64,000 nucleotides of DNA from Balaenoptera acutorostrata (GCF_949987535.1 NC_080079.1:54733000-54796999); one strand, 5' to 3'; counted from the stretch's first letter, positions 22,470 to 34,885 are shown. Notes: generated by a model not told the origin, from the sequence alone. Numbers and translations: made by a program.

Positions 22470-22740
22470 TTTAAATTCCTGCAGGCTCTGTGAGCACAGT
22501 AAATGTCTGATCAAGAAAAACAAAAACAATAAACAACCTCTTTTTGGAACCTCTAGGCACAGTTCAAATGCTTTTTTATTTATGAAGCCTTTCCACCACC
22601 TCTCAGTGAAATGAAATTTGGATTTCACCTTCCACTCAATTCCTAGGACCCTCTCCCAAGTGACTTCCTGACAGAACTCACACATAGCTTTATATGTGAG
22701 TTAATCATGTGTCTTTCCCTTTCTAGTTCATTTTGAAAAG
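22470..22740 (+). mobile_element. Possible L2 3' region, forward
   Basis: 'gttcaaatgcttttttatttatgaagcctttccaccac' resembles the L2 phrase for 'tcaaatgtcacctcctctgtgaagccttccctgac'. The rest is diverged. Low certainty. Confidence 0.4.
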
Positions 22741-22854
22741 TGACCTGTTTTTATTTGTGTTTCTACCTCTCTTCCCAGAAAGCCTAGGACAATATCTTGC
22801 AAATGTTAAATAATTCCATTTTCACCACCTTCTATTCTGTATCCCAACTTGCAA

Positions 22855-23340
22855 ATTATATTCAATCAAAATTTATTATACACCTACTATGTGCTAGGGA
22901 TGGTGCCAGAGGCTATGGGGCTTAAAACCTAAATAAGGCATCTATTTCTTAGGCTCTTTCCATTTAATCATAGATGCAGAAAAGTAAAACATGCTTAAAA
23001 TACTCTGTAAAAAGAACTGTAAATGGAGTGAACTCAGAGTGCTATGGGAGTACAAGGGGTCCAGTCATCTAGGTAACCCAGAGGGAGATAGCAGAGAAAT
23101 AAAATGGTACTGGAACTAAATCTTGAAGGATGAGTCCAATAGATGGAGCAACAGAAAAGGGGCATGGCAAACAAAGGCAGCATATTTACAGAGCTATGAG
23201 AACCAGCAATATATTCACGAAACTGCAAAAAGTTAGAGGCATTAGGGGTCATGAGAGAGTGGGGGAATGTGAAGTTGGAGTGGCAGTCAGGAGTTGCATC
23301 ATGGCTTTAAATGCCAGACTAAGTTCCTGAGTATGATGAA
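22855..23340 (-). mobile_element. L2 LINE, reverse
   Basis: It opens with the reverse L2 3' end 'aatttattatacacctactatgtgctagggatggtgccagaggctatgggg', then 'aactaaatcttgaaggatgagt', 'ggggcatggcaaacaaagg' and 'catggctttaaatgccagac'. The order is that of L2 read in reverse. Confidence 0.75.
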
Positions 23341-24157
23341 GGACCACTGCATATGCATGTCTGTCATTGACCCTAGCTTCCTAAGCTGCCGCAATCAGCA
23401 GTGTTACTTTCAGGAGATACACCTGTTCTGTAACTTGCAGCCATCATGAAAGACTTTGCTTTGTTAGATTAAACCAAATCACGTTTCTTTGTTTGTTTTT
23501 CATATATGGCCTTCCTATTGTTCCACCTTTTTGCTGTTTTGTTTTCCTTCCTCCCAATTCTCAGGTAAAATGAAATTTGCAGCATAGAAAAAAAATCTTC
23601 AGCCAAATCCTCTCAGTTTCTTCTTGTTCCTCACTTCTCATGCCCCATTTGAGTAAAATCCTTGTCATGTATTTTTCACACCTTCACCTGAATGGAAAGC
23701 TTGAGTGTCTAAACTAATCCCCAGGAGAGATTTCATTTCCAGTATGCAAATGATCAGGTTGAAAAAAAGAAAAAAAAAAAAAAACCTCTTATTTTAATCA
23801 AGTGAGAGTGGTTAAAAGAGAGAGAGATTCCCATAAAAATAATAATAATATGCCACATCTCTCAGGACTTCAGGAGCAAGCATTTGTGGCATTTTACTAA
23901 CATGTGAAGAAAAAGTATACAAGCCCAAAGGAATGATCTCAAAACAATGTAAGAGGAGAGTTGATTTGACAATAAATTTGCAAAGTCTCCATTCACAATT
24001 GGCATCAGCTGTAGCCTCATTAAACTCAACAGTTGGACCAGTTAGAGAAGAATATACATCCAATTTATCCAAACAGATGCACTTTAGGAGAAGACTTGAG
24101 ATTTTAACACCATAAACACCTCTCTTAAAGGCCTCCGTTTTTAGTCTCTTAAATACA

Positions 24158-24159
<2 letters not shown>
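23341..24159. other. Unique sequence with an A-rich tract
   Basis: An A-rich tract occupies 23761-23784. No gene is supported: the minus-strand frame at 23812-24225 runs into the CA repeat and is an artefact of it. Confidence 0.45.

Positions 24160-24202
<43 letters not shown>
24160..24202. repeat. (CA)21 microsatellite
   Basis: An uninterrupted CA array, followed by an imperfect 'tacacatacaaatac' tail to about 24217. Its length makes it probably polymorphic. Confidence 0.97.
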
Positions 24203-24207
<5 letters not shown>

Positions 24208-24429
24208 ATACAAATACGCATTCAAATGTACTCTCTAACAGATATCATAGACATTTTACGGGAAACTAATTTAAAAACAAGGCCAAAATATGTTATTCAA
24301 ATACTTAGATGACAAATTTAGAATAATTTTTGAGAAAATATAAACTTAACTCTTGCCTTAATGAAAAATTAATTTTTTTTCCAATGGACAAACCATATAT
24401 TTGCCATTTTCCTTTATAAAATGAATTGG

Positions 24430-24530
24430 GAATAAATTGCTAAATTGAATAAATTGCTAAATACAACTGGGTTGCATATTTCATTCATTTCAGCATGAAA
24501 TTTCATTCATTTTCATTCATTTCAGCATGA
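24430..24530. repeat. Two neighbouring short direct duplications
   Basis: GAATAAATTGCTAAAT at 24430-24445 is repeated at 24447-24462 (offset 17). TTTCATTCATTTCAGCATGA at 24479-24498 is repeated at 24511-24530 (offset 32). Two independent slippage-type duplications within 100 bp. Confidence 0.95.
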
Positions 24531-26160
24531 TTCAGTTACCATCCCAGCAAGACAAAGGATTCCCTTTCAAGTAAATGGAGATCATACTTTCTAAACCGCC
24601 TAAGCAAAAGTAGTTTATTGTTACAATAATCATTACTGGGCACAAAGGTAGGAGACCGACCTGAACAACCCCACAAGGCTCCCAATCCTAATCACATGAT
24701 GTTATCCTCCCAGGAGCAACAGTACCATGAGCATAACTTTCTCCTTTGCCCTAAACATCACTCACTAACATACTACAAAACTGAAAGATCTTTATTCCAT
24801 CTGGCCCATTTCCTAGAAGACAGACTTCTGCTCAAATTTCTCACCTGGCAAGAAATTCTCTATACCTCCCTCACCCTATATATACCTTACTCTGCATTCA
24901 CACCATACATACTCTGTCAGTGGTACTCATTTCTGCCATTTTATCTACCTAGCATTCCTTGCCTCTCTTCTGTTTGGATTCTCCGGTTAATATTACATTT
25001 CTCTCTAACAGACCTTCCTAACTTCCTGGAACTGGCATCCAATAGATGTGTTGAATTGATGCCACAGTATTTTAAATGCTTCAGGGTTAATTTATGAATA
25101 GCCATATTTTGCAAAGTAGATTTCCTAACACACAAACCTCTAACCTGTTATCAGTGCGACCTTGACATGAAGCAAGAGATTTTTAAGAAAAAAAAATATG
25201 AGATATTGGTTATTTCCTTTAACAATCCAGCAGGCTGTTTCTTTGGCTCATTTTGTATTAAAGATTGAACATTCTTTCTGGAATAAGATTTGTAGCTATT
25301 AAATAGCTTTTTATACTTTAAAATGACTGCTTGGTTAAATGCAAAAACAATATACTTTCTTCAAGAGCAAGACAGCCATTAGTCAGCTCACTCTTGAGTT
25401 ACATTTGGCCTTAAATTTTGAGTGGCAACATTCACCATTATTACTGGATGATAAATTGCAATAAGAAAATATACTTCTCTTCCCTGTAAACTCTGTCTAC
25501 TTTAAATGGGCTTAGCATTGCTTTAATAGTACATCCAAAGATACCCAAAGTCAATGTCCCCCGAAGCAAATCACAAGAATGTTGGACTTCATTATGACCA
25601 TTAAACTTCATAATGACCATTAAATCACTGTCATTACTACAGACAGGGTTTCCTGCTAAGGCAGTTACAAAGTAGTTTAAAGAAAATTAAGGAATAAATT
25701 TAAAATATATAAGTTCCATTGTTGCCATGGTAACCCCATGTATAAACTACTATGAAGTTCTAAAATAGTTCCTTCTCATGAGATATTAATAACAATTGAT
25801 ACTTCCAACTTAAATTCATGCGTATTGCAGTTCCATGCTGATGATCATACCTATATTATTAACAGCCACGAAAAATGTAACAAAATAGAAAAGTATTAGG
25901 CATCTCAAACATACCAACATCATCTTAAACTCCATGGGTCTTCTTCCAAACCACTCAGATAGGAAGACACCTTGGGACCTAAAGTTTGTAAGGGGATAAA
26001 TTCTTTAAATTCCAAATTCTGGAACTTCACTGGAAGCTTCTTCTTTATAGACCTTTTTATGGAAATGTTTACCCAAGGGATATTTCTATCAATAACAGGA
26101 TACTTTGCCAAATACAATGGCAGAATTAATAGATGATATTGATATTAATTAAGGGGAAAA
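24531..26160. other. Unique block containing an RFX X-box
   Basis: No repeat family is recognised between about 25100 and 26160 and frames are short. It includes a near-perfect 19-bp tandem duplication (25586-25604 and 25605-25623, one mismatch) and the X-box at 25721-25734. The sequence is a reasonable candidate for selective constraint, which only an alignment would show. Confidence 0.4.
25721..25734. promoter_or_regulatory. Consensus RFX-family X-box
   Basis: GTTGCCATGGTAAC matches the RFX transcription factor consensus (GTNRCC, 0-3 bases, RGYAAC) at every defined position, with both half-sites intact. RFX1-8 bind this imperfect palindrome, notably upstream of cilium genes and MHC II genes. 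No promoter or gene is visible nearby, so it would have to be distal. Confidence 0.5.
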
Positions 26161-26164
26161 GAAG

Positions 26165-26355
26165 CTGGCTAATAGTTACCAAGTATCAACTATTGCCAGG
26201 CACTTCATATAGGCTCACATCATCTGATGAGGCAAACTTTATTCTATAGTTTTTAGATAAGGGAGCTGAGGCTTAGATGAATTATGTTACTTGGACATAA
26301 CACCCAGCTGGTGAATAGAACTGATACTGGGATCCAGGTACATCTGACTTTAAAG
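26165..26355 (+). mobile_element. MIR SINE
   Basis: 'aactattgccaggcacttcatataggctcacatcatctgatgaggcaaac', 'gataagggagctgaggctta', and 'cccagctggtgaatagaactgatactgggatccagg' are MIR phrases in order. Confidence 0.88.
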
Positions 26356-26359
26356 ATAA

Positions 26360-27334
26360 AAGGGGACATAATGAATATTTGCAGGAAAAATAAATACAAA
26401 TTTTATAAACAGTCTATTGAAGTGTAAGGAATTAATATTGATCTTTCTTTTTGAGATTCCAGAAAGTTAAACTTTGTCTAAAAACATTTCATGTCCACAG
26501 TAATAAAGAAGACAAATTGAGAATAAGCTGCTTTAGCTCCCCCAAGATGGAAATGGCCAAATCTTATGAACAAAGAAAACTCTGTGCTTCAACACTGAGC
26601 AATATTATTTCTCCCATATTTCTGTATTTAAAAGTATTTTTCCATTGAACAGTTACTACCATGTAAATCAGAAAATAATCACTTAGTTTTAGAGTAAAAC
26701 AGATATGTATAAAAGTGAAGAAATGGTAGCAGCTGAGCTTAGGAGAGAGGATTCTGCTACTTTATTTACATATATTTCTATACTCTGTTCTATATTGAAC
26801 TTTTATTATTTTTATAAATGGATGAAATATAAATTATGGAAATGAAAAGCATATGTTTACACACATGTTAAATAAGGCTACATGGTCTTGGGTCACCAGT
26901 CAATATTGCGTTAATGAAATTAATTACTGTATAACAAACTTGAAACAAATTCACAGCCTGCCTCAGCCAGCAAAGTAGAGGATGCTGCTTTATTGAACAG
27001 TCTCTGTCTTCCACCATCTTTGATTATACACCTCACTCTGCCATCATAAATAAGATACCAAATTAGCAGGTACATGTCAGCAGTAGCCATTCCCTCTTTA
27101 TTATCATATGTTCATAATTAGCATTTATACAACAGCCATATGAGAGCTGGTGAAGCCTGAGGCCCAATGGAGAGTGCTTATGGCATTTCCTTATGTCTCT
27201 TTCATAATTACAGTAATATATGGCACTGTAGACAGGAGATAAGGGATATTTCATCACTGCAATAACCACCTTCTCAAAAAGCAGTTTCCATTATCTATAA
27301 CATATTATATAATACCTATTTTTAAAAGGTAAAT
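26360..27334. other. AT-rich unique sequence
   Basis: Nothing nameable. AT-rich stretches near 26760-26880 could be a decayed L1 3' UTR, not confirmed. Confidence 0.4.
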
Positions 27335-30300
27335 GGATGGTGACATCAGCAAGATGACTGAGTAAGACATCCCAAATTGCATTCCCCCCCCCCAACAATA
27401 ACGATTCAGCAATGACCCACGAACAAAAGTGCCTTTGTTGGAGCTGTGGGATCCAACACCATATGCCAAGGGACCTGGGAGCAGTATCACCCACTTGCGT
27501 ATTGGGTGACAGGCATAGACTTTTGTTCCAGCTGCGAATCCTGCAGTGTCCTATGAAACAGCACCAACCCTTCTCAGCCACAACCCAGGAGCCCCTGGAG
27601 AACACTGTCTTAGACAATCACTCATGGATGAAAGAGATTTTGTGGGAGGCGCCCAGCAGAGGTGTTCCAGCACGCCACTGGAGCAAAAAAATATGAGTTT
27701 GGATGCACTGGAAAGTTTGGATGCATATGAAGAACAGTGTAACTTTATCCACATCACCCTTCCCACAAGACAGCACAGCTCAGTGCCAAAAGAGACCTTC
27801 CTCAGCCCCAAATTTCTCTCGTTGAAGAAAGTGACAGCATGTGAGTGACTTCCTGAGTTCCGCAGCTGTGTAAAATGCTGCCATATCTCTCTTACCTCAT
27901 CCAGAATACTGTGTCATTACTGAACTACAGGGGGATGGGAAGAGCCTGGGAGAGCAGCAGACAGGACTCAGACAGGACTCTCAGAAGGCATTAAAGTGAT
28001 GCAGATGCTACCAACGGTATTGTGTACCCCATCAAGAAGCCTGCCCAAGAGCCACTAGAGACACCTTGTCCATGGATCCCACCAACTGGCCCATGGGCAC
28101 TCCCAGCATTCTGCATGCCTCACCCATACACAACCCCACCTTGGGACCGGCTCCCTGTACAGTGCTGAGGGAGAGCTTTGGCAGATAGCTAGCGAGTATG
28201 CAAAGAAAACCTGCCCCAAACCGTAGGTTAGGGAGAGACCACAAACTTGAGCTTTAGCACTTTCTCTGGAAAAGCAAAAGGGAGGTTGTCAGCACCCAAC
28301 CTACTGCATGGCAGGATCAAGGGAAAGCATATAAGCTTAAGAATTCAGCCACAAGAGGGAGCAAGAAGTATGAAGCAAGCACATACACAGGTCACTACCA
28401 TGGCTGACAAAAGGTATTTCTCCCCTAAAGTAAGTCATTAGAGACTGGAGGAGGTGACTGCTACTTCAAATGTGAAGACAGCAATGCAAGACTTTAAGGA
28501 ACATGAAAAATCAAGGAAACATGACAGTAACAAAGGATCATAATAATCTTTGAGTAACTAACCCCAAAGACATGGAGATCTGCAATTTACCTGGTAAAGA
28601 ATTCAAAATAGCTTTTCCAAGGAAGCTCAGATAGCTACAAAAACATAAAAACAAAACAAAACAAGAAAACCCACAGAAAGACAATTCAACAAAATCAGGA
28701 ACACAATACAGGACTAAAATGAGAAGTATACAAAGATATAGAAATCATAAAAAAGAATCAAACAGAAATTCTGGAGCTGAAGAACAAAATAAATAAAATG
28801 CAAAATGCAATAGAGATCATCAACAGAAGAATACGTCAAGCATTTACTAATGCTTACCTATCAATAATTACTCTGAATGTAAATGGATTAAATTCTCCAA
28901 TCAAAAGGCATACAGTACCTATTGGATGGATTAAAAAAAAAACAAAAAACAGGATCCAATTATATTCTGCTGACAAGAGACTCATTTCAGCTTTAAGAAC
29001 ACACATAGGCTCAACATAAAAGGATGGAAAAAGATATTCCATGCAAGGATAAACCAAAAGAAAGCAGGGTAGCTATATTTTTATCAGACAAAAAAGACTT
29101 TAAGGCAAAAACTATAAAAAGAGACAGGGATGATCATTATATGATGATAAAAGGGTAAATTCAGCAGGAAGATATAACAATCATAAATATGTATGCACCC
29201 AACATTGGAGCACCTAAATATATTAAGCAAATACTGACAGATCTGAAAGGATAAATAGCCAAAACAATAAGAGTAGAGGGCTTCCAGACCCCACTTTCAA
29301 CAATGGATAGATCATCCGGACAGAAAATCAATAAGAAAACCCTACACTTGAACTATGCTTGAGATCAATAGATCTAACAGATATATACTAAACATTCCAT
29401 CCAAAGCAGTAGAATACACATTTTCCTCAAGTGCACATGGAGCATTTTCCACATAGATCATATTATACGTCACAAAAAGTCTTAAAAATTTAAGAAGATT
29501 GAAATTATACCAAGTATATTCTCTAACCAGTGATATAAAACTAAAAATCAACAGGAGGAAAGCTAGAAAATTCACAAATATGGTAAAAAGATACAACACA
29601 ATCCTGAATAAACAATAGTTCAAAGAAGAAATCAAAAGGAAAATAAAAATATCTTGAAGCAAATAAAAATGGAAGCACAACATACCAAAGCCTGTGGAAT
29701 GCCATGAAAGCAGTTTGTAGGGGAAGTTTACAGCAATAAATATAAATATTAAGAAACAAGAAAGATGACAAATAAACAACCTAGCTTTACACCTCAAAGC
29801 ACTAGGAAAAGAAGAACAATCTAAGCCCAAAGATAGCAGAAAGAAGGAAATAACAAAGATCAGAGCATAAATAAATGAATTAGACCATAGAAAAACAATA
29901 GAAAAAATAAACAAAGAATAGAACAATAACAAATAAGGAGACTGAATCAGTAATCGAAAACCTCCAACAGAGAAAAGCCTAGAATCAGAAGGTTTCACAG
30001 GTGAATTCTACCAAACATTTAAAAAATAATTAACGCCTATCATTCTCAAACTCTCAAAAGAGTGAAGAAGAGTAAAACACTCCCAAACTCATTTTACGAG
30101 GCCAGCATATTATGGTGATACCAAAGCCAGGTAAGGACACAAGAAAAACTACACACCAATATACCTGATGAATATAGATGCAAAAATTATCAACAAAACA
30201 TTAGAAAACAAAGTTCAACAACACATTAAAAGTAGGATTTATCCCTGGGATGCAAGGTTGGTGCAACCTACACAAATCAATTAATGTGATACACCACATT

Positions 30301-30573
30301 AACAGAATAAAAGATTAAAACCCTATGATTATCTCAATAGATGCAGAAAAATAATTTGAAAAAATACAATATTCTGTCATGATAAAAACTCTCAACATAG
30401 TGGATATAGAGAGAACATACCTCAACAAAATAAAGGCCATATATGACAAGCCCACAGCTAAAACACACTCAATGGTGAAAAACTGAAAGCTTTTTCCCCT
30501 AAAGTCAGAAATAAGACAAGGTGTCCAGTCACACCACGCCTATCCAACATAGTATTGGAAGTCCTAGTCAGAG
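27335..30573 (+). mobile_element. L1 (L1MA/L1MB-like): 5' UTR and ORF1 start joined to ORF2; 3' end missing
   Basis: The L1 5' UTR starts about 27335 ('gacatcagcaagatgactgag') and leads to the start of ORF1 (about 28450-28845, 'ggtaaagaattcaaaatagc', 'gcaatagagatcatcaacag'). Near 28845 the sequence jumps to 'ttactaatgcttacctatcaataattac', which is the start of ORF2, so most of ORF1 and the inter-ORF spacer are deleted. ORF2 continues through endonuclease and into reverse transcriptase and stops at 30573 in the segment before the FADD box. No 3' UTR or tail is present. Confidence 0.85.
28850..30573 (+). pseudogene. L1 ORF2 pseudogene, N-terminal two-thirds
   Basis: The endonuclease start LSIITLNVNGLNSPIKRH is readable at 28858-28911. 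Reverse transcriptase segments follow, such as a tract encoding TNHVTLNRIKD-type wording near 30290 and the 'gacaagcccacagctaaaacacac' block near 30450. Stops and frameshifts occur throughout and the protein ends before the catalytic aspartate pair. A 218-codon minus-strand frame over 29342-29998 is antisense to this region and not a gene. Confidence 0.8.
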
Positions 30574-30802
30574 CATCACACCTGGAGGCTTTTTCTAATT
30601 GATCCTTGGTCATGCATTATTTCAATTCCGGTACACAATGACTTCCATGTGTCAGGTGCTGTGACTGGTACTGCAGAATACAGCTCAAGGCTGAGCAAGA
30701 ACCAGCCTGTGCAAGATTCCGGCTTCCTGACCTCTTTCCTCAGCCATTTCTCTTTTACGTGCCTCTATGCTTGGCCCCTTTGATGAACTGGGTTTGTGCA
30801 TT

Positions 30803-32320
30803 TGTTTTTTGTTTTTGTTTAGTTTTGTTTTGTTTTTTAACATCTTTATTGGAGTATAATTGCTTTACAATGTTGTGTTAGTTTCTGCTGTATAACAAAG
30901 TGAATCAGCTATACATATACATATATCCCCATATCCCCTCCCTCTTGCATCTCCCTCCCACCCTCCCTATCCCACCCCTCTAGGTGGTCACAAAGCACCG
31001 AGCTGATCTTCCTGTGCTATGTGGCTGCTTCCCACTAGCTATTTTACATTTGGTAGTGTATATATGTCCATGCCACTCTCTCACTTCGTCCCAGCTTACC
31101 TTCCCCCCCACCCCGTGTCCTCAAGCCCATTCTCTACGTCTGCGTCTTTATTCCTGTCCTACCCCTAGGTTCGTCAGAACCATGTTTGTTTGTTTGTTTT
31201 TAGATTCCATATCTATGTGTTAGCATACAGTATTTGTTTTTCTCTTTCTGACTTACTTCACTCTGTATGACAGTCTCTAGGTCCATCCACCTCACTACAA
31301 ATAACTCAATTTTGTTTCTTTTTAATGGCTGAGTGATATTCCATTGTATATATGTGCCACATCTTCTTTATCCATTCATCTGTCGATGGACACTTAGGTT
31401 GCTTCCATGTCCTGGCTATTGTAAATAGTGCTGCAATGAACATTGTGGTACATGACTCTTTTTGAATTATGGTTTTCTCAGGGTATATGCCCAGTAGTGG
31501 GATTGCTGAGTCATATGGTAGTTCTATTTTTAGTTTTTTAAGGAGCCTCCATACTGTTCTCCATAGTGGCTTTATCAATTTACATTCCCACCAACAGTGC
31601 AAGAGTGTTCCCTTTTCTCCACAGCTTCTCCAGCATTCATTGTTTGTAGATTTTTTTGATGATGGCCATTCTGACCAGTGTGAGGTGATACCTAATTGTA
31701 GTTTTGATTTGCATTTCTCTAATGATTAGTGATGTTGAGCAGCTTTTCATGTGTTTGTTGGCAATCTGTATATCTTCTTTGGAGAAATGTCTATTTAGGT
31801 CTTCTGCCCATTTTTGGATTGGGGTTGTTTGTTTTTTTGATACTGAGCTGTATGAGCTGCTTGTATATTTTGGAGATTAATCCTTTGTCAGTTGCTTCAT
31901 TTGCAAATATTCTCTCCCATTCTGAGGGTTGTCTTTTCGTCTTGTTTATGGTTTCCTTTGCTGTGCAAAAGCTTTTAAGTTTCATTAGGTCCCATTTGTT
32001 TATTTTTGTTTTTATTTCCATTCCTCTAGGAGGTGGGTCAAAAAGGATCTTGCTGTAATTTATGTCATAGAATGTTCTGCCTATGTTTTCCTCTAAGAGT
32101 TTTATAGTGTCTGGCCTTACATTTAGGTCTTTAATCCATTTTGAGTTTATTTTTGTGCATGGTGTTAGGGAGTGTTCTAATTTCATTCTTTTACATGTAG
32201 CTGTCCAGTTTTCCCAGCACCACTTATTGAAGAGGCTGTCTTTTCTCCATTGTATATTCTTGCCTCCTTTATCAAAGATAGTTGACCATATGTGCATGGG
32301 TTTATTTGTTTGGTTTTTTG
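30803..32320 (-). mobile_element. 5'-truncated L1, reverse, cetartiodactyl type
   Basis: Read on the minus strand: the C-terminal part of ORF2 (about 32320 to 31306), then the complete 3' UTR (31305 to 30839, ending 'ctccaataaagatgtt'), then an A-rich tail with interspersed C (30838-30803 in plus-strand T-rich form). The 3' UTR end matches the copy at 18716-18870. Sequence is close to the 43.7-48.8 kb L1, so it is comparatively young. No clear target-site duplication is visible. Confidence 0.92.
31306..32320 (-). pseudogene. L1 ORF2 C-terminal fragment
   Basis: Minus-strand frames at 32316-31791 (…[16 protein letters not shown]…, [38 protein letters not shown]) and 31602-31306 ([20 protein letters not shown] ... 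ending YHSAIKKKQN) cover the ORF2 C-terminus, including part of the cysteine-rich segment. The frame is broken between about 31790 and 31603. The final stop at 31306 is the normal ORF2 stop. Confidence 0.88.
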
Positions 32321-33993
32321 AGCACCACATACTTCTGATCCTTAGCATATAGTTTCGCTGTGTTTTGCACAAGGTGCTCGAAATTCCCATCTAGGCTTTC
32401 TGTAAGTTATTGCTTTGTCATTTTTCTTTTCTTTCTAACAAGGCTCAGGTTTTATCAAGATTCTCTTTTCTAAAATAGAACTACTTCCAAACATAAGTAG
32501 TTTTTAAAAATCTTTTTCTTTACGTATCATTATTTTGATATACACAATGGTAAAAAAAAAAAAAACAAACACAGAAAAGATTCTGGGCTTAGAAAAAGTA
32601 TTCTGTGAAATTTTGCATGTAGTTCTTGAAGACTTAAAACTTGGGCATAGATAGCCTTGGTTAGCATTAGAAACAGATGAAAGACAGGCATTTTACTGTT
32701 CTGTAAAGTGATCTGAGTGTGCAGGTGCCCTCTGTTCTGGAGTGTCTGATGTCCATCCTTATGAACTCACATGCTTTGTTGGTTGGTTTGTGTTTCAGGC
32801 TACAGGATCTGGTTCTTGTTTTTAATGAGCAAGTTTTTGAAAATCAGGAGACGTCAACTTAAAGAGCAAACAAAAACCAGTCTAGATTCTGAGAGCCTCT
32901 TCAAAGATCAGAGAATGGGCTGCCCCAGTGTAGCCACAAAAGGAGTGGGGCTGGGCCTAGCTGCCTCCTCTCAGCAGGGCAGGAGTACCCCATCAGCGAC
33001 ACACACACATTTGTATCACCTGCTGGCTCCTGGGTACTTCCAAGTCTTCATCTCCTGCCAAGGGATGATATCTAAAATATTTACCAGCCCACAGTGGCCC
33101 AGCCACCGCCCCATCTGAACAGACACCTACTGGAAAAGGGTCCTGGATGCTTGTAACTGTGGTGCATGTTAACCCTTTAGTTGCTGGACCTATGGCAGTG
33201 CAAGGGTCCCCAAAGGAGGGGTTAAATTGGTGGGAACAGCCGGGAGTACAGAAGGACAGGTGCTCTTGAGCTGAAGTTCAGCCCTGCCTATACTGCAGCA
33301 GAGTCGCATCTCGCCAGAACTCTTGGCACAGCTGATCCAGAGTGTATTTCGCCTCACTTAAGAAGTGTAGTTAAAGATCTACTAATTCTCTTCCATTCCA
33401 CATCCACCCTAGGACAATGGAAATCAAGCTAGAGACAGGTAAAACTAAGGGGAGGGCCAGAACTGGACTGTGGTCAAGGAATTTTCTGTATCTGGACAGA
33501 AACGGTGTGTATGACAAGCCACAAAAACCCTGCAGAAGCATGCAGCCCACTTATTAAGCTGACATTCCCCTAAGAAGCTTTAGGAAAAAAATCAGCTTTC
33601 TAAATTCCCAGCATACACTACAAGACAGTTAATATCTTATTCAGAAAGCATTAGGCTCAACTCCCAGGCCACACATCTCTATGGGGGAACTTTCTGGTTA
33701 GGTTTCAAAAATATTTGCTTCATTTTAATTGATTTTTCTACATCCAAGAAACAGAAAAAGCTCATATTATAAATACATAGAAACTGCTTTCAGGCAATAA
33801 AGTATATGATAAAATGGCTAAAATCAACATCTGGGAACATAATACAGCAATTAAATTTTAAATAATGGCAAAAAACAAATTTAGGGTGGCCCAGCTAATC
33901 AATTATATTTGCTTTTAACTCTCCTATTTATCTCATGATGCTATCAATATGAGATACATATTGATCTCATAATTAAGAAGCTAGGTAGCTCCT
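32321..33993. other. Unique sequence
   Basis: No recognised repeat. A plus-strand 115-codon frame (32771-33118) begins near a 'ttgtgtttcag' acceptor-like site at 32789-32799, but I see no domain and no matching donor. An A run lies at 32550-32563. Confidence 0.4.
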
Positions 33994-34372
33994 GGACTTC
34001 CCTGGTGGCACAGTGGTTAAGAATCCGCCTGCCAGTGCAGGGGACACAGGTTTGAGCCCTGGTCCGGGAAGATCCCACATGCCGCGGAGCAACTAAGCCC
34101 GTGCACCACAACTACTGAGCCTGTTCTCTAGAGCCCACGAGCCACAACTACTGAGCCTGTGTGCCACAACTACTGAAGCCCGTGCACCTAGAGCCCGTGC
34201 TCCGCAACAAGAGAAGCCACGGCAATGAGAAGCACGGGCACCACAACCAAGAGTAGCCCCAGCTGGCCTCAACTAGAGAAAGCCAGCGCACAGCAAAAAA
34301 GACCCAACGCAGACAAAACTTAATTAATTAATTAATTAATTAAATTTTTTAAAAAGAAGCTAGGTAACTCCT
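33975..34372 (+). mobile_element. CHR-type SINE, full-length, with 19-bp target-site duplication
   Basis: The body starts at 33994 (ggacttccctggtggcacag). Pol III boxes inherited from tRNA-Glu are visible: A box TGGCACAGTGG at 34006-34016 and B box GGTTTGAGCC at 34049-34058. The 3' body has several 'gccacaactactgagcc' repeats and the terminal 'gacccaacgcag'. The tail is (TTAA)n at 34319-34344. Target-site duplications AAGAAGCTAGGTAGCTCCT and AAGAAGCTAGGTAACTCCT (33975-33993, 34354-34372) differ at one base. Confidence 0.95.
34319..34344. repeat. (TTAA)n microsatellite in SINE tail
   Basis: Six TTAA units, derived from the A-rich tail of the SINE. Confidence 0.95.
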
Positions 34373-34374
34373 TA

Positions 34375-34880
34375 ATTAGGAAATTATTTCTAATGTATTA
34401 AAAGTTATTTTTAGAATTGGTTTCCTGTAAGAAAAAAATCAGACAGCTGTGGACAGTAATTTGATACTCTTATTTACCGCATTCTGGTCTCAAGCTCCAT
34501 TTTAATCACTGTGCCCTCAGGCCCCAAACTATTATCCCCTGGGTCAAATTTAGCTGGGAAGCAAATTTTATTAAGCAGGTTTGGCGCTTGAAAAAAACAA
34601 CATGAGAATGCTTTAGGTGGGGCCTGCTCAGTTGTGTCAAACGTCAGCAGTTCTTACCTACTTAACCCATCCCACAGCTACCTTTGACGGTTTCACTCAG
34701 TGGTGTTGTCTGTTTGGCCCCCTGACGTCCAATGACTGGCAGGCAAAGGAAGACAAATGCATGGTGACATGGTTGACAAGCCATAGATTCAAAAGAAGGA
34801 ACTGGGGTTATTCAGCCAGGAGACAAAAAGGCATCTTGGGATTTCAAAGGCTTTAGAAGATGAAGAGAAGACATATTCGG
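34375..34880. other. Unique sequence
   Basis: No gene or repeat identified between the SINE and MER20. Confidence 0.4.
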
Positions 34881-34885
34881 ATAAG

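Noticed and set aside
23812..24225. 137-codon minus-strand frame
   Set aside because: Its N-terminus is translated from the CA microsatellite (repeating Val-Cys), and the rest shows no domain.
29342..29998. 218-codon open frame on the minus strand
   Set aside because: It lies exactly antisense to L1 ORF2 sequence. L1's A-rich sense strand leaves long hydrophobic frames on the opposite strand, so this is compositional.
32771..33118. 115-codon plus-strand frame near an acceptor-like 'tttgtgtttcag'
   Set aside because: No plausible donor, no domain, biased composition. Insufficient for an exon call.
33994..34070. tRNA gene-like A and B boxes
   Set aside because: They belong to the tRNA-Glu-derived head of a CHR SINE; no cloverleaf or anticodon arm of a functional tRNA is preserved. 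The same holds at 37954 and 18681 (reverse).
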